A DNA stretch of 64,000 nt from Ascoidea rubescens DSM 1968 (Eukaryota; Ascomycota; Saccharomycetes; Ascoideales; Ascoideaceae), in assembly GCF_001661345.1 (NCBI RefSeq), contig NW_017962916.1, positions 728,461 through 792,460 on the forward strand, in the 5' to 3' direction. Below the pieces are notes generated by a model. It saw only the letters and a program-made list of their open reading frames with translations. It was not told the DNA's origin and searched no databases. Made by a program: the position numbers and the translations under genes. Shown piece by piece: positions 51,878 through 63,069 of this stretch. How positions within the stretch are numbered: position 1 is the first letter of the stretch; each line of letters starts with the position of its first letter.

Positions 51878-52965
51878 GCTATTCTTTGTTAGTGATGATG
51901 TAAGCAAATATATACTAGCCCTTATCTCTATCTGAATTTTAGCTTAAATAAGTATAGAATTATGCTCTGCTAGTGAATTTCACATCTAAAAATACAAACA
52001 ATAAGATTTCGAAATCTTTTTATTGCTTCTTTTGATAGAAAGTCTCAGACATAAAAATTAATGAAAACACCCCATGAAAAACGGTGAATGGAGCAAACTT
52101 TATTTGAATTCCAATCGATACGCAAAATTGCCTAAACAAGAGAAGACGATATAATAAAACAATATTTATTTCAGAGCAAGAACCAGAAACTAATAAAGTG
52201 ATGGGAAGATACACTAAAAACTCTCTAAGAAAAACAAATATCAAATACAACCAATCCAAAGCACAACTATCATGAAGTGAAATCATAATTTACACAAATT
52301 TTAAAAAGATTCATTTTCTATGAATGGAATAGCAAAAAATATCAGAACAAAGAATTAGGTTTGGGAGTTTCTAGAATTTAGACTATAAAATTTATATTAA
52401 TTTCAGTAAAGAAAAAAACTTAAATTGCTTTACATTATTTAGGAGTTATCCAATAAATATGTAACATTTGGTTCGCTTTTTTGGACCTTAAAATATCAAT
52501 ATTGTTCAAAAAAAAAGCATTCTTAATTAATTTGTATACTATTCAAACAAATACTGATTACTTTTGACAATAAAAAATACAAAATAGTTGATTATTCTTT
52601 TTTAGACATAAATTAAAAACAAAAGCAAAATAATCTTTTAACATGGTTACTTTTGCTTTTTATTAAAAGAAATCACCAAAAATAAATAAACTTGAAAAAC
52701 CAATATTGGCAAACCAACTCTTTTTTCTATTTGAAAAATAAAATTTCTAATAAATTAACTTTTTTTAAATAGGCAAAAAACAAAGAAAATTCTTCGGAAA
52801 ATTTTGCGCATCGGAAAAATAAAAATAAAAATAAAGTATTGTTCCTGCATTAAGCTGCAAGTAACTGTTTTTTGTGTTAACAAAACGTTTTCCCTCTTTA
52901 TTATTCAAATTCAAATGCAGATTTTTATGCGTGAAATCTCAAACATATAAGTGTGATTCTAAATA
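51878..52965. other. Intergenic, zinc-cluster gene - F-box/LRR pseudogene
   Basis: About 1.1 kb of AT-rich DNA. A minus-strand frame at 52020-52286 (88 codons from ATG) is hydrophobic and unrecognised; I do not call it. AGCCCT at 51918 lies just upstream of the zinc-cluster gene. Confidence 0.45.
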
Positions 52966-54935
52966 TTACTGTGCTCCAAGGCGATTATGCGATGAATCCA
53001 ATATTTCTAACTGTTTCAAATTATCTAATTTTTCCACAGAATTAATTAAATTATTAGATAGATATACACGTTTTATATTAGGAGATGTATATTTTAACCA
53101 TGCAAAATTCTTTATGCTATTATATTCCATATGTAATTCTTCAAGCTTGGGAATTAAATATTGGTTGCTAGATTCGAAAAAACAATCAATTTCTTCAATT
53201 CTGTTTCCCCTTAATGATAAACATATCAAATTTTTTAATGAATTTTCATCAATTGAAAATTTAGTTTGTCGATTATAATTAATTTTAAATTTACCAATTG
53301 ACCTAGGTGATGTCTATTAAATGATTTAATTTTATTTTTTGATAAATTCGATTCTTTCAATTTGTGTAATAAAACCAATTCATTACTAAACTCGGTTAGA
53401 GCATTTGCTGATAAATTTAATTTGTTTAAATTAATTAATTTTTCAAAATGATTTAAATTATTAATTTTGTTTCTTTCTAAATTTAGCTCTTTTAATGAAG
53501 AACCACACCTATCATCAATGTTAAACTGAACAATATTATTATTTTCCAAATTTAAATATTCAATATTGGGAGATTTTGGAGATAATGCAAAAGTTTCAAA
53601 TAAATTATCAGATAGATTTAATTTAGTTAATTTCTTTGATTCAGAAAACACTTTAAATTTTCTAATTTTATTTTTTGATAAATTCAATTCGGTTATGTTA
53701 AATTAATTAAATTTGATAAATTCTCAATTATCAGAATAGAATTTCGAGACAAGCCTAAATTTACCAAGTTTAAAAAATTGGATAAATTGTTGATTGTGTC
53801 AATGTTATTTCCTGATAGATCTAAATATTCAAGATTTATTAAACTTGATAAATTTTCAATTATTCTAATTTTATTTGTTGATAAATACTCTCAAGTTAAT
53901 TAAAGTTGATAGATTTTCAATTTTATAGATATTATTTCCTGTTAAATTTAGATATTTTAAACTAATTAAAGTCGATAAATTTTCAATTTTACAAATCTTA
54001 TTTCCAGATAAATTTAGGCTTTTTAAAGTTGTTAAATTTGACAAATTCTCAATTTTGTTAATTTGATTTCTAGCCAAGTTTAAAGTTGATAAGTAGATTA
54101 AATTTGATAAATTTTCAATCTTGTTTATTTTATTGTATGATAAATCTAGAGTTTTTAATTTGAATAATTTTGATAAATTTTTAATTTTAATAATTTGATT
54201 TGCAGATAGACTAAAAGTTATTAAATTTATGTAATTCGATAGATTTTGGATTTGAATTATTTTATTTCCAGAAATTTTTAAATTATTTAAAGTAGAATGA
54301 GTTAAATTATTTGGATTATTTAAATTATTTAATTTATTTAATAGAGAATAATCTATCATAAATTGAGGATTCGGATAAAATCTTATATGCAATTTTTTTA
54401 ATTTTGAGCAAAATTTGAATAAATTTGAATATGGGTTAATTTTTTTTATCATGTTAAAATGTAAGGAAAGATCAAAACAGATCAAAGTTTTTGAATTATT
54501 CAATATTAACAATTTGAACAAATTTTGAATTTTAAAAATGCAAATATCATCAAATTTGGATAATAAATTTAGAGAAATAGATTGCAAACCATTTTTCAAT
54601 GAAAAGAGCATCTTCAAAGATTTGTAATTAGATGAGATATGTTCTGATTTCAAGTTTATGAAGAAATGTTTAGAATACTTAACAAATTGGCAAGTAAATA
54701 AACTAACATCATCAAGCTTTATCCGTAACTCATTTAGTTGACATGATTTATGATGATTCAAACTAATTGAAGAAAACAAGAGCGACAACGAGATAGATTG
54801 GAACCATTCATTATCATGTAATGCAAACAACCATAATTTATCAAAGGGCAAAAGAGATAGAATATTGCGAATAATAGTAGAAGGCAAATGATCCAAGATA
54901 GTCTGTGGGCTATTTTTTAATGTTATATGTTTCAT
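52966..54935 (-). pseudogene. F-box / leucine-rich-repeat gene broken by frameshifts
   Basis: The 5' frame starts at the ATG at 54935. It encodes an F-box-like segment (ILDHLPSTIIRNILSLLP FDKLWLF) followed by about six 22-residue repeats of the SDS22 type, consensus NLxxLNLSGNKIxKIENLS. It stops at TAA 53871. The repeat pattern continues without a break in a second frame (53697-53885), then in the frame 53235-53697, then in the frame 52966-53280, ending HNRLGAQ. At least three frameshifts are needed; about 18 repeats remain in all. Continuous homology across several breaks indicates a decaying gene, though sequencing error in these AT-rich repeats is possible. If intact it would have been an SCF substrate adaptor; no orthologue recognised. 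Confidence 0.8.
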
Positions 54936-55403
54936 TTAAAACAATATTATTGTGCTTGCAGTTGCTATCAACCTGATTAGAAGCCAGTCCATCATTATCT
55001 GAGCTTCTCCTAAGCACCATAACTCTTATTTTATATTATACCTCAGTCATCAACTGTGTGACGGAGTTACCGCTTTTTATGTACTAGAGCCCTATTGTAG
55101 AGCCCTGATCAGCAGATAAAAGTGGACAATTAAATCAGAACCAGCTATATGGTTTGAATGCGGTTTGATGTGCTACTGTATTATTATGCATTGTAGTGCA
55201 AAACAATAAACCTTAATCACTGGCAAATAACACCTTCAAAAAAGAGACATTTTGAGATTTTCAGCAAGAGTAGTCCTGAAAAACCTGCTTGAAAGAGATT
55301 GGCCTAGACTGGTGGAAATTTTATTTGACAAATTTTTCATTATTGGTTTGATTTATTCTTCAAATATTCATCAAAAGATAGATTCAATAGGAACTTTGTT
55401 AGG
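54936..55403. promoter_or_regulatory. Divergent region, pseudogene - LYAR-type gene
   Basis: 468 bases with a direct repeat TAGAGCCCT at 55085-55093 and 55098-55106, related to the AGGGCT motifs upstream of CCT2 and UBA2. A plus-strand frame at 55252-55509 is intron read-through. Confidence 0.5.
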
Positions 55404-56023
55404 ATGGTTAGTTTTTCATGCGAGGTATGGTTTTTTCTATTGTATATTTGTTTTTTTTCTCGATTTATCAATTTTACTAACAGTGCTTTTCTTTCAAGGT
55501 CTGCAATGATACTATTATCAAGAAAAAATTAGATAATCACAAGAGAATGTGTTATGGCGCATATTTCACTTGTATTGATTGTTCAAAGACGTTTGAAGGA
55601 AACGATTACAGAAAACACACTAGCTGTGTAACCGAAGATGAAAAGTATCAAAAGGCTTTATATAAACCAAAGAAAAATGGAAACAATATCGGGAGCAGTA
55701 ACAATAACAAAACCCTGGCACTGAAAACAAATATCAAAAATGCAAGCAACACTATTAATAATAATGAACAGGGGAACAAGAGTAAACAACTGATAATAGA
55801 GGAATTTTCTAAAAAATCAAAAAAGCCAAAATCCAAGCATGCTTCAAAACCTGATAATACCTTGGATAATATTACCTCATTTGTTTCTTCTACTAAAAAT
55901 GAATCGTTGTATAAGATAATCAAAAAAATCACAAAAAAAAACAAAAAAGAAAACAAAAAATCCATACTTAAAAAATTGAAAGTAATCAAAAACACAGATG
56001 GTTCACTAACTATCTCTATTTAA
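55404..56023 (+). CDS. LYAR-type C2HC zinc-finger protein, one intron
   Basis: Exons 55404-55424 and 55499-56023 give 181 residues. The joined N-terminus MVSFSCEVCNDTIIKKKLD restores the first finger (Cys6, Cys9, His21, Cys25); the second is Cys32, Cys35, His47, Cys50 in FTCIDCSKTFEGNDYRKHTS. CVTEDEKYQKALYK follows. This is the LYAR family, S. cerevisiae YCR087C-A being the yeast member. The rest is Lys/Asn-rich and basic, fitting a nucleolar RNA-associated protein. The human protein acts in ribosome production; the yeast function is poorly defined. Starting at the internal ATG (55547) would remove the first finger. Confidence 0.9.
55425..55498 (+). other. Intron of the LYAR-type gene
   Basis: 74 bases: donor GTATGG (last base atypical), perfect TACTAAC at 55475-55481, acceptor TTTCAAG. 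Splicing falls between codons 7 and 8. Confidence 0.9.
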
Positions 56024-57051
56024 TTTAACTATTTTACACATCATCCGATATGGATATTGCACAATCAGTATGGTATGGTATTGGCAACCTGCAAAGTTTC
56101 AAATACTAGAATTTTCTTGAAAAAATGATCAAAAATTATTCAAATTATTATTTTGAAGATAAAATGTAGTGATTTTCAATTCAATAAACTTTCTTAAAAA
56201 GGCACTTTTGCTCATTTATTATTGCACATACCTACAACAGTCTGTTTCGCATAGTATCATCCTGTTTTGAAATATTTTAGGTATTCAAATATTTGTGCCT
56301 TAACAATCTATTTTTTGGTTCGTATAAATTTTTATTGAATTTATTAAAGTAAACTGGAGAAATCTGGGTATTGACGGTAATAGTCGATTTATTGTTGAGT
56401 ATCCATAAGTAAATATTCCTAAAAGAAACAAATATTGATAAGCTTTTTCGGATATGTCCTGTTATCAGAGGTGCATATGTCAGCTTATGGTGTTTTTCCG
56501 GTGCCACATAAACGGCTTTATCCAGATGTTTGCTCTCACTTTAATGCAACACAAAGACTAAAATTCACAACTACTACAAATACAAATTTATGATTGAGTG
56601 CTATTGATTTGCAAGCATCCTTCTGGAGCTTGATTGCTAACTCTAGTTGGTTGCGCCTTTCTGAGCATTATACTTTTGGTTTGCAAAGTCTTTATCAGCA
56701 CACAACTACTATGAGCAAGAGCATCAAAAACAACTATAAATGATATTACAATATTACTAAGAAAATACTTTCAATTGCTTTTAAATTAACTATAATTTGT
56801 ATTTTATTTTCATTCTTATCCAAACTTCCATTGTTCACAATTTTTTTTTGGTTTATCATTTATTGCTATTGGTGATTATGCAATGAAATAATTCATATGT
56901 ATATATATATACATATATATATATACATATATATATATTCAAGATGAAAACCAAATTTTGGTTTTAAATCGCATGTTGGAAATAAACAAACAAAAAAAAC
57001 AATAATTTTTTTGAAATTGATTTGAAAAAGTAAACCGATAATTTATTTGTT
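56024..57051. promoter_or_regulatory. PTR2 upstream region
   Basis: About 1 kb. AT-rich with an alternating TATATATACATATATA tract at 56898-56940, about 110-155 bases before the PTR2 start. Short frames near 56277-56507 begin with non-ATG codons and are not called. Confidence 0.5.
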
Positions 57052-58794
57052 ATGCCTGAAACAAACATTAATAAACTGCCAACTAATCCAAATTTGGACA
57101 ATAATTTACAAAATCAAGGAAAAGTCAGATTAGTTGATAGTGAAGTAAACTCAACTGATATTTGTGAGATTGAAAATCAGCCTCTGCCAACAGAAGAAGA
57201 AGAAAAAACTTTACAACGTGTCTGTGAAACAATTCCCTGGGCCTGTTGGTTAGTTGCTATTGTTGAATTGTGTGAAAGATTTGCTTATTATGGATTATCT
57301 GGTCCATTTATGAACTATATGCAGTATAAGCCAGACGATAGAATTCCAGGTGCCTTAGGTCTTGGTCAGAAAAAATCAAATGCATTAAGTTATTTCTTTC
57401 AATTTTGGTGTTATGTTTGTCCGGTTTTTGGTGCTTGGATCTCTGATACATATTTAGGAAAGTACAAAGCCATTTGTTGGTTTACTGGAATTTATACAAT
57501 TGGTATCTTAGTGTTATTTCTTACTTCTCTACCAGTCTCCATTGAAAATAACGTTTCATTTGGTGGATTTATTGCAGCAATCATCATCATTGGTTTAGGT
57601 ACTGGTGGTGTCAAAGCAAATGTTTCTCCATTAATTGCAGACCAAATTCCCACATTCACCTCATATGTCAAAACAAATAAAAAGGGTGAAAGAGTTATTG
57701 TCGATCCTGCTGTTACATATCAAACCGTGTTCATGGTATTTTATTTATGTATTAATGTTGGTTCATTGTCATCGATTGCAACAACAACCTTAGAGAAAGA
57801 AGTTGGATTTTGGGCTGCATATCTATTGCCATTCTGTTTTTTCTTTGTTGGTGTTGGTGCATTGATCATTGGCCAAAACATTTACATCAAAACACCTCCA
57901 TCAAAGACAATCATTGGCAACTCGTTCCGAATATCATTCATCACTTTGCTCAACAGGGGCAAGTTTGAAGCTGCAAAACCTTCGTTCCATCCAGAGAAGA
58001 GCTATCCATGGACAGATTTGTTTGTCGAAGAGGTCAGAAGAGCGTTGTTGGCATGTCAAGTGTTTGTGTTCTTCATCGTGTACTGGGTTGTATATGGTCA
58101 AATGTTGAACAACTTTGTGTCGCAGGCTGGCCAGATGGAGCTCCATGGCATTCCCAACGATATCATGCAGAACATCGATCCATTGACGATTATCATTTTC
58201 ATTCCCATCTGCGAGAGATTGTTCTATCCATTTTTGCGTAAAATCGGCATCAAGTTCAAGCCTATCACCAGAATCTTCTGGGGGTTCATGATGGGCTCAG
58301 TTGCTATGGCATACGCTGCCATTGTCCAGAAGTTGATATACAATGCTGGTCCATGCTATGAACATCCATTGGAGTGTGCTGCTTCTGATGACGGAAACAT
58401 CCCTAACCACATTCATGTTGCAGTGCAATCGCCAGCGTATTTCTTCATCGCCATGTCTGAGATATTTGCATCGATCACTGGGTTGGAGTATGCATACACC
58501 AAAGCACCACCTCAAATGAAATCGTTCGTGATGTCTTTATTCTTGTTGACATCTGCCGGTGGGTCAGCATTAGGTATTGCCTTATCGCCAACAGCAGAAG
58601 ACCCTAAATTGGTATGGACATACACTGGATTATGTGTTGCATGTTTTATCACAGGCATAATGTTTTATTTCTGTTTCAGAAAACTCAACGATATGGAGGA
58701 GGACTTGAACAGGTTGGACTTTGAAGAGAAGTTGCAAGCTCAAGAAAAAAGCCTTGAGGACGAGAAGGATATCGAAAAAGTTGCCAAAGCCTAG
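57052..58794 (+). CDS. PTR2: Proton-coupled di/tripeptide transporter (POT family)
   Basis: 580 residues, about twelve membrane helices. The POT signature appears early: VAIVELCERFAYYGLSGPF (E-x-x-E-R-F-x-Y-Y), then FWCYVCPVFGAWISDTYLGK and GLGTGGVKANVSPLIADQ. FFIAMSEIFASITGLEYAYT and KAPPQMKSFVMSLFLLTSAG mark the second half. It matches yeast Ptr2, which imports di- and tripeptides over the plasma membrane. Peptide transporters are commonly under nitrogen control, and a GATA factor gene lies 32 kb away. Codon usage changes abruptly near 57900: AT-ending before, GC-ending after, without loss of homology. Confidence 0.96.
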   Translation: MPETNINKLPTNPNLDNNLQNQGKVRLVDSEVNSTDICEIENQPLPTEEEEKTLQRVCETIPWACWLVAIVELCERFAYYGLSGPFMNYMQYKPDDRIPGALGLGQKKSNALSYFFQFWCYVCPVFGAWISDTYLGKYKAICWFTGIYTIGILVLFLTSLPVSIENNVSFGGFIAAIIIIGLGTGGVKANVSPLIADQIPTFTSYVKTNKKGERVIVDPAVTYQTVFMVFYLCINVGSLSSIATTTLEKEVGFWAAYLLPFCFFFVGVGALIIGQNIYIKTPPSKTIIGNSFRISFITLLNRGKFEAAKPSFHPEKSYPWTDLFVEEVRRALLACQVFVFFIVYWVVYGQMLNNFVSQAGQMELHGIPNDIMQNIDPLTIIIFIPICERLFYPFLRKIGIKFKPITRIFWGFMMGSVAMAYAAIVQKLIYNAGPCYEHPLECAASDDGNIPNHIHVAVQSPAYFFIAMSEIFASITGLEYAYTKAPPQMKSFVMSLFLLTSAGGSALGIALSPTAEDPKLVWTYTGLCVACFITGIMFYFCFRKLNDMEEDLNRLDFEEKLQAQEKSLEDEKDIEKVAKA

Positions 58795-59060
58795 ATAGCA
58801 CTTGTTATATTTTTTATAGTTATTCTAGTTTTATTTTCAATCTTTGATTTGGCTTCACTCTTCATTTGAGGTGAGTTTAACGTAAGATTACGGTCTCAAA
58901 CCATTTTGGCTCGAAGACGATTCTCGGTTCGAGCTGCGCCGGGAACCGCGTTGGCGTGCATTTGTGTCATGTGACGTTTCTTTCTTCTTGCTTTTTGTTG
59001 AGAAGAAGAGTTGAACAGGCTTTGAAGACCAGTATATGACGAGCTATCATTCTTCCAATA
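58795..59060. promoter_or_regulatory. PTR2-NMD2 spacer, GC-rich patch
   Basis: 266 bases. The middle (58905-58975) is GC-rich and includes TCATGTGACGT, with a CRE-like TGACGT. It acts as NMD2 promoter. Confidence 0.45.
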
Positions 59061-62000
59061 ATGCCATTGCTTGAAAATGAAGGTAAAGATATGGCGAACG
59101 ATGGTATTTCTAGTGGAGCTTTGAGTGCCTTACTCACTTTGACTCCCAGGAAAATTGAATTGTTGAAAGCCAACTTGAGAGTTTGGAATGAAAATCGATT
59201 GAATGATTTTGCCAATATGGGCACTGACTCTAACCATAATACCGAAAATGTTGGTAGTGGTGGTGCATCTAAGGTTTTAGGCCTCAGTGGTGATAACAAT
59301 GATACTGGTCATCTTTTTAAAATATTGAAAAATCTAGATACATCTTTAAAAAAGAACACTGCTTTTATTAAGAAAATCAAGTTATCGATTAACAAAGAAA
59401 GCCAATTGCAAATTTTAAAAGATATTTCAACTATATCTTTGGAAAAATATCTATCTGAAATTATTCCTGCTGTTTCTGAGGGCTTAACGAAATGTATTAA
59501 AAATGACGATATTAATGCTGCTTTGGAGATAGTAAGTGCATTACATCAAAGATTCTCAATTCATTTCACACCCTTTTTACTATCTTATTTTTTAAACAAT
59601 TTATTACATCCAATCTCAATTCCTTCAACAGTGATGAATTCTGGCGATAAAGATCAGCAATCCCCATATTCTGCTAATAAGGATGACTTATTGAAGGCAA
59701 ACAAAAAGCGGAACTTACTACGATTATTCACTGAATTTTATCTAATTGGTTTGTTCCAAAATTTCAATTTTTGCGCAAAAGATTCTCTTTCTGACTCCAT
59801 CTCTAAAAAATTCAAAAGTCTTCAATCAAATAACCTTTTTGTTTTTATAATCCAAGATATTTTGTCTTCGACTGTTGAATTTAATTTAGGTATTACTTTA
59901 AATATTGTAACAATGTTTATAAAAAGATTCTTTTATCTTTTTCCTTTGTATTCAAAAGTTTTAACATTGTCCAAAGACTTGTTATCACTCTTGGATCAAT
60001 CCCAAAATTCAGATCAAGAATTATCAACATTGTTATTCAATTTATTTCAAATTTATTTCAAAAAACTAGTTTCAAGGACTGAGTCCCTAAATCTTAAATT
60101 AATATCGTTGGAAAATAGAAATAAACAATTTGCAATAAGAACAGGTAAAATCTCTGATCAACATCAATCAAATTATGATGATTTATTAAATTTATATAAA
60201 AAATTCAAAAATTTATGTGAAACATTCAATGAAATTTTAAAATTTGATATCCCTGATTTTGACCAATTAACAATTGATAATAAAAAGAAATTAAACGATG
60301 ATTTCAATGATCATGATCCATCCTTAGTAACAGGAGTCTTAAAACAAAACAGATTAGATGGCAAATTTTCAATCTGGTCTAATGATGAGGAAAAAAAATT
60401 CTATGAAGAATTACCTGACTTAAGAAATACAATTCCCGAAAATTTCTTACCAAATTTAAATGATTCGTCAAATAATACCGAAAATAATAATCATGCTTCG
60501 ATCGGCTCTTCTACTTCTAGTAATAGCGTTACTATTACAGATAACAATGAAGAAAGATCTAAAGGTGAAAAAATGACAGAATTTTTAGTCAGATTGCAGC
60601 ATTTAAATACTAGACAGGATATTGATAATTGTGCTTATGATTTTTGGTTACAGGAATTAAATAATAAAGCATCACAGCAACGACTATATCGTTTTCTAAT
60701 TGAAAACACAGATCTAAGAAATGTTAAATTTTATTGCAGATTTTTGGCAATTAATCAGCATTTATTACCAAAACTAGCTCAGGATATTATCCAATATTTA
60801 GATTCTGGGTTTAAAAGACAAATTTTTAATGATTACGTTGATTTTAAAAATATCAACTATTTTTGCGAGTTGGTTAAATTTAATTTAATGCCCACTCACT
60901 TAATTTTTAATAAGATAAATTCCTTAATTTTAAATATTAATAATCCCAGAAATATTGAAATTTTAGAGATTTTTTTGGATAATTGTGGAAGATTTTTAAT
61001 TTACAATGATAATGAAGAATATCTAAAATTGATGGAACAAATGATATCACTATTAATCAAAGTTAAAAATGAAAATAAAAAATTAAGCAAAGATGATCAA
61101 ATTTCTATTGATAATTTTCTTTTAACCTTAAAACCACCAGATTTGAAGAATATCAATGCTATTGAAAATGAGATAAAAGAAAATCAAAATCCAGAATTTA
61201 TTTTTTTTAAAAAATTGATTAGAAAACAATTGTCATCAAAAAACTTTTATACGATTTTTATGTTGATTAGAAAATTAGATTGGGAAAACTATCGAAATAA
61301 TATTAATAATATTAATAACGATAATTTGAACGAGGAATCAACTGGTAATCAAATCAGTGATAATAATAATGAAAAAGATAACAATAATGAAAAGGATAAC
61401 AATAATGACAAAGATAACGATAATTTTAATAAAAACTTGCCGAATTCAACTGATGGGCTAAAGAAATTATTTGACGAGCCAGAAGAGATTAATTATGAGA
61501 ACATTGTTCCATTGGTCAAAATATTAAAGTTGATGTCGAAATCTAAAAATCTAAAAATTAATAATTTTGTTATTGAAGTTATAGATCTGCTAATTGAGAA
61601 TATACAAGTTGGATTGGAGAATAATGATTATAGGGATAATCGTAAAAGATTGTCGGAAATCAAATATTTAGGGGAAATGTTTAATCACAAGTTGATTGGA
61701 TTCAATTTAGTAACTGAGATTTGTTATAGAATTTTATTGTTCGGATATATTAATAGCAATAATCCAATCAATGAATTTGACTTGCCAAATAATTATTTTA
61801 GAATCAATTTAATAACTAGTTTATTTTTAACAATTTCTCACACATTAAGTCATTCATCAAAACAATCTAATGACAAGAGAAAAAAATTCAATAAGAGGAA
61901 AAAAAATAAAGTATCAACAAAGAAGTTGAATAAATTTTTGGTTTACTTTAATTATTATATTTTTATGAAGGTTAATATACCAAAGGATATCGAATTCAAA

Positions 62001-62771
62001 ATCTACGATATGTATAAACAAATCAATCCTGATTTTGTATTTCGGGACAGTTTTAAAGATGCGTTTGACGAGTTTAATAAGATCAAAAATAACAACCGAG
62101 AAGTTGAAAATGGAATGGGTAATGGCACTAACGCTGAACAAGACAACGAGGATAATGAAGATAATGATAATGATAACGACAATGACAATGACAATGACAA
62201 TGACAATGAAGATGATGACTTTTTATCGGAAGATGAGATGTTTGATGGAGAGGAAAACTGGATGTCACAAGAAGATGGAGAAGAAAAGGAAGAAAATAAG
62301 AAAGAAAATGAAACTAATAGTTATCTTCAGCAAAGCGAAGAAGACCATAAGATCGATGATGAATTAGAGAAGGAGTACAAGAAAATATTTTTGGATAGTT
62401 TAGAAGCAAGAAAAATTGAAAAGAAGTCGAGGTTCAATGCCCCAATTCCATCGAAATCGATGATTGAGAATTCACTCGGTTTGAACATAAATGATGGTTA
62501 TGAGAAAGACATCATTGATGGCTACAGCAACCTAGAGCTAGACGATCGACACACAGGCAATGATGGCAGCGCTGTTATTGCCAGCAGAAAGACAACCAAC
62601 GGCAAGATTCCTTTTGCTTTGGCAATGAAATCCAACAAAGGGAAGATTGTGCTCAAAACAGTAGAGCTCGCAAAGGACAGCAGGTTGGTGTTGGACAGAC
62701 TCGAACAGGTTGAAAAGCACAAGGACGAGCAGGAAAAGATCAAGCACATTGTGCTCAGCAACATCTCGTAG
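59061..62771 (+). CDS. NMD2: Nonsense-mediated decay factor Nmd2/Upf2
   Basis: 1236 residues, longer than the 1089 of S. cerevisiae. The N-terminus includes LKKNTAFIKKIKLSI and LEKYLSEIIPAVSEGLTKC, which align with the first MIF4G domain; further helical MIF4G-like domains follow at about 500-690 and 740-980. Family segments: VSALHQRFSIHFTPFLLSYF, LLRLFTEFYLIGLF, KFYEELPDL and NYFRINLITSLFLT. An acidic Asp/Asn/Glu run (about 1020-1060) precedes the conserved C-terminal helix region, which binds Upf1. Nmd2 bridges Upf1 and Upf3 in cytoplasmic mRNA surveillance. Low-complexity insertions and the acidic repeat explain the extra length. The last 300 bases switch to GC-rich codons. Confidence 0.94.
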   Translation: MPLLENEGKDMANDGISSGALSALLTLTPRKIELLKANLRVWNENRLNDFANMGTDSNHNTENVGSGGASKVLGLSGDNNDTGHLFKILKNLDTSLKKNTAFIKKIKLSINKESQLQILKDISTISLEKYLSEIIPAVSEGLTKCIKNDDINAALEIVSALHQRFSIHFTPFLLSYFLNNLLHPISIPSTVMNSGDKDQQSPYSANKDDLLKANKKRNLLRLFTEFYLIGLFQNFNFCAKDSLSDSISKKFKSLQSNNLFVFIIQDILSSTVEFNLGITLNIVTMFIKRFFYLFPLYSKVLTLSKDLLSLLDQSQNSDQELSTLLFNLFQIYFKKLVSRTESLNLKLISLENRNKQFAIRTGKISDQHQSNYDDLLNLYKKFKNLCETFNEILKFDIPDFDQLTIDNKKKLNDDFNDHDPSLVTGVLKQNRLDGKFSIWSNDEEKKFYEELPDLRNTIPENFLPNLNDSSNNTENNNHASIGSSTSSNSVTITDNNEERSKGEKMTEFLVRLQHLNTRQDIDNCAYDFWLQELNNKASQQRLYRFLIENTDLRNVKFYCRFLAINQHLLPKLAQDIIQYLDSGFKRQIFNDYVDFKNINYFCELVKFNLMPTHLIFNKINSLILNINNPRNIEILEIFLDNCGRFLIYNDNEEYLKLMEQMISLLIKVKNENKKLSKDDQISIDNFLLTLKPPDLKNINAIENEIKENQNPEFIFFKKLIRKQLSSKNFYTIFMLIRKLDWENYRNNINNINNDNLNEESTGNQISDNNNEKDNNNEKDNNNDKDNDNFNKNLPNSTDGLKKLFDEPEEINYENIVPLVKILKLMSKSKNLKINNFVIEVIDLLIENIQVGLENNDYRDNRKRLSEIKYLGEMFNHKLIGFNLVTEICYRILLFGYINSNNPINEFDLPNNYFRINLITSLFLTISHTLSHSSKQSNDKRKKFNKRKKNKVSTKKLNKFLVYFNYYIFMKVNIPKDIEFKIYDMYKQINPDFVFRDSFKDAFDEFNKIKNNNREVENGMGNGTNAEQDNEDNEDNDNDNDNDNDNDNDNEDDDFLSEDEMFDGEENWMSQEDGEEKEENKKENETNSYLQQSEEDHKIDDELEKEYKKIFLDSLEARKIEKKSRFNAPIPSKSMIENSLGLNINDGYEKDIIDGYSNLELDDRHTGNDGSAVIASRKTTNGKIPFALAMKSNKGKIVLKTVELAKDSRLVLDRLEQVEKHKDEQEKIKHIVLSNIS
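62155..62220 (+). repeat. NMD2: Asn-Asp repeat in NMD2
   Basis: GATAATGA(C/T)AA(T/C) units encode alternating Asp-Asn within the acidic region before the Upf1-binding end. Confidence 0.75.
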
Positions 62772-63069
62772 GGCCTGGGGTTTTTAGGGAGCTGAAACAG
62801 AAAAAACACCAAAAGCAGCAGAGTGTAATACGCGTGTGTATGTGTGTGTATGCAATACTGCAGGGATACAAACGCATGGTTAAAACCAGCTCCGTGGGCT
62901 CTGTTTTTGTGTGAGAAAAAAATAAACAGAGCCGTAAAAAAATGTCGCTTACTGAAAAAGTAAAGGCAAAAAACAGTAAAAGAGTTGCAAATCACCAACA
63001 CTGGCTGCTTATTTATTGTTTGATTGTTACCACTGCACTTTCTGAAAATCCAGTCTGTTGTCGTCTGCC
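62772..63069. promoter_or_regulatory. NMD2-RNA1 spacer
   Basis: 298 bases, moderately GC-rich, with a GTGTGTATGTGTGTATG tract at 62834-62850 and two AAAAAACAGTAAAAG-like runs. It serves as promoter of RNA1. Confidence 0.5.

Noticed and set aside
52020-52286. 88-codon minus-strand ATG frame, hydrophobic
   Set aside because: No homology, no intron or promoter cues, within AT-rich intergenic DNA.
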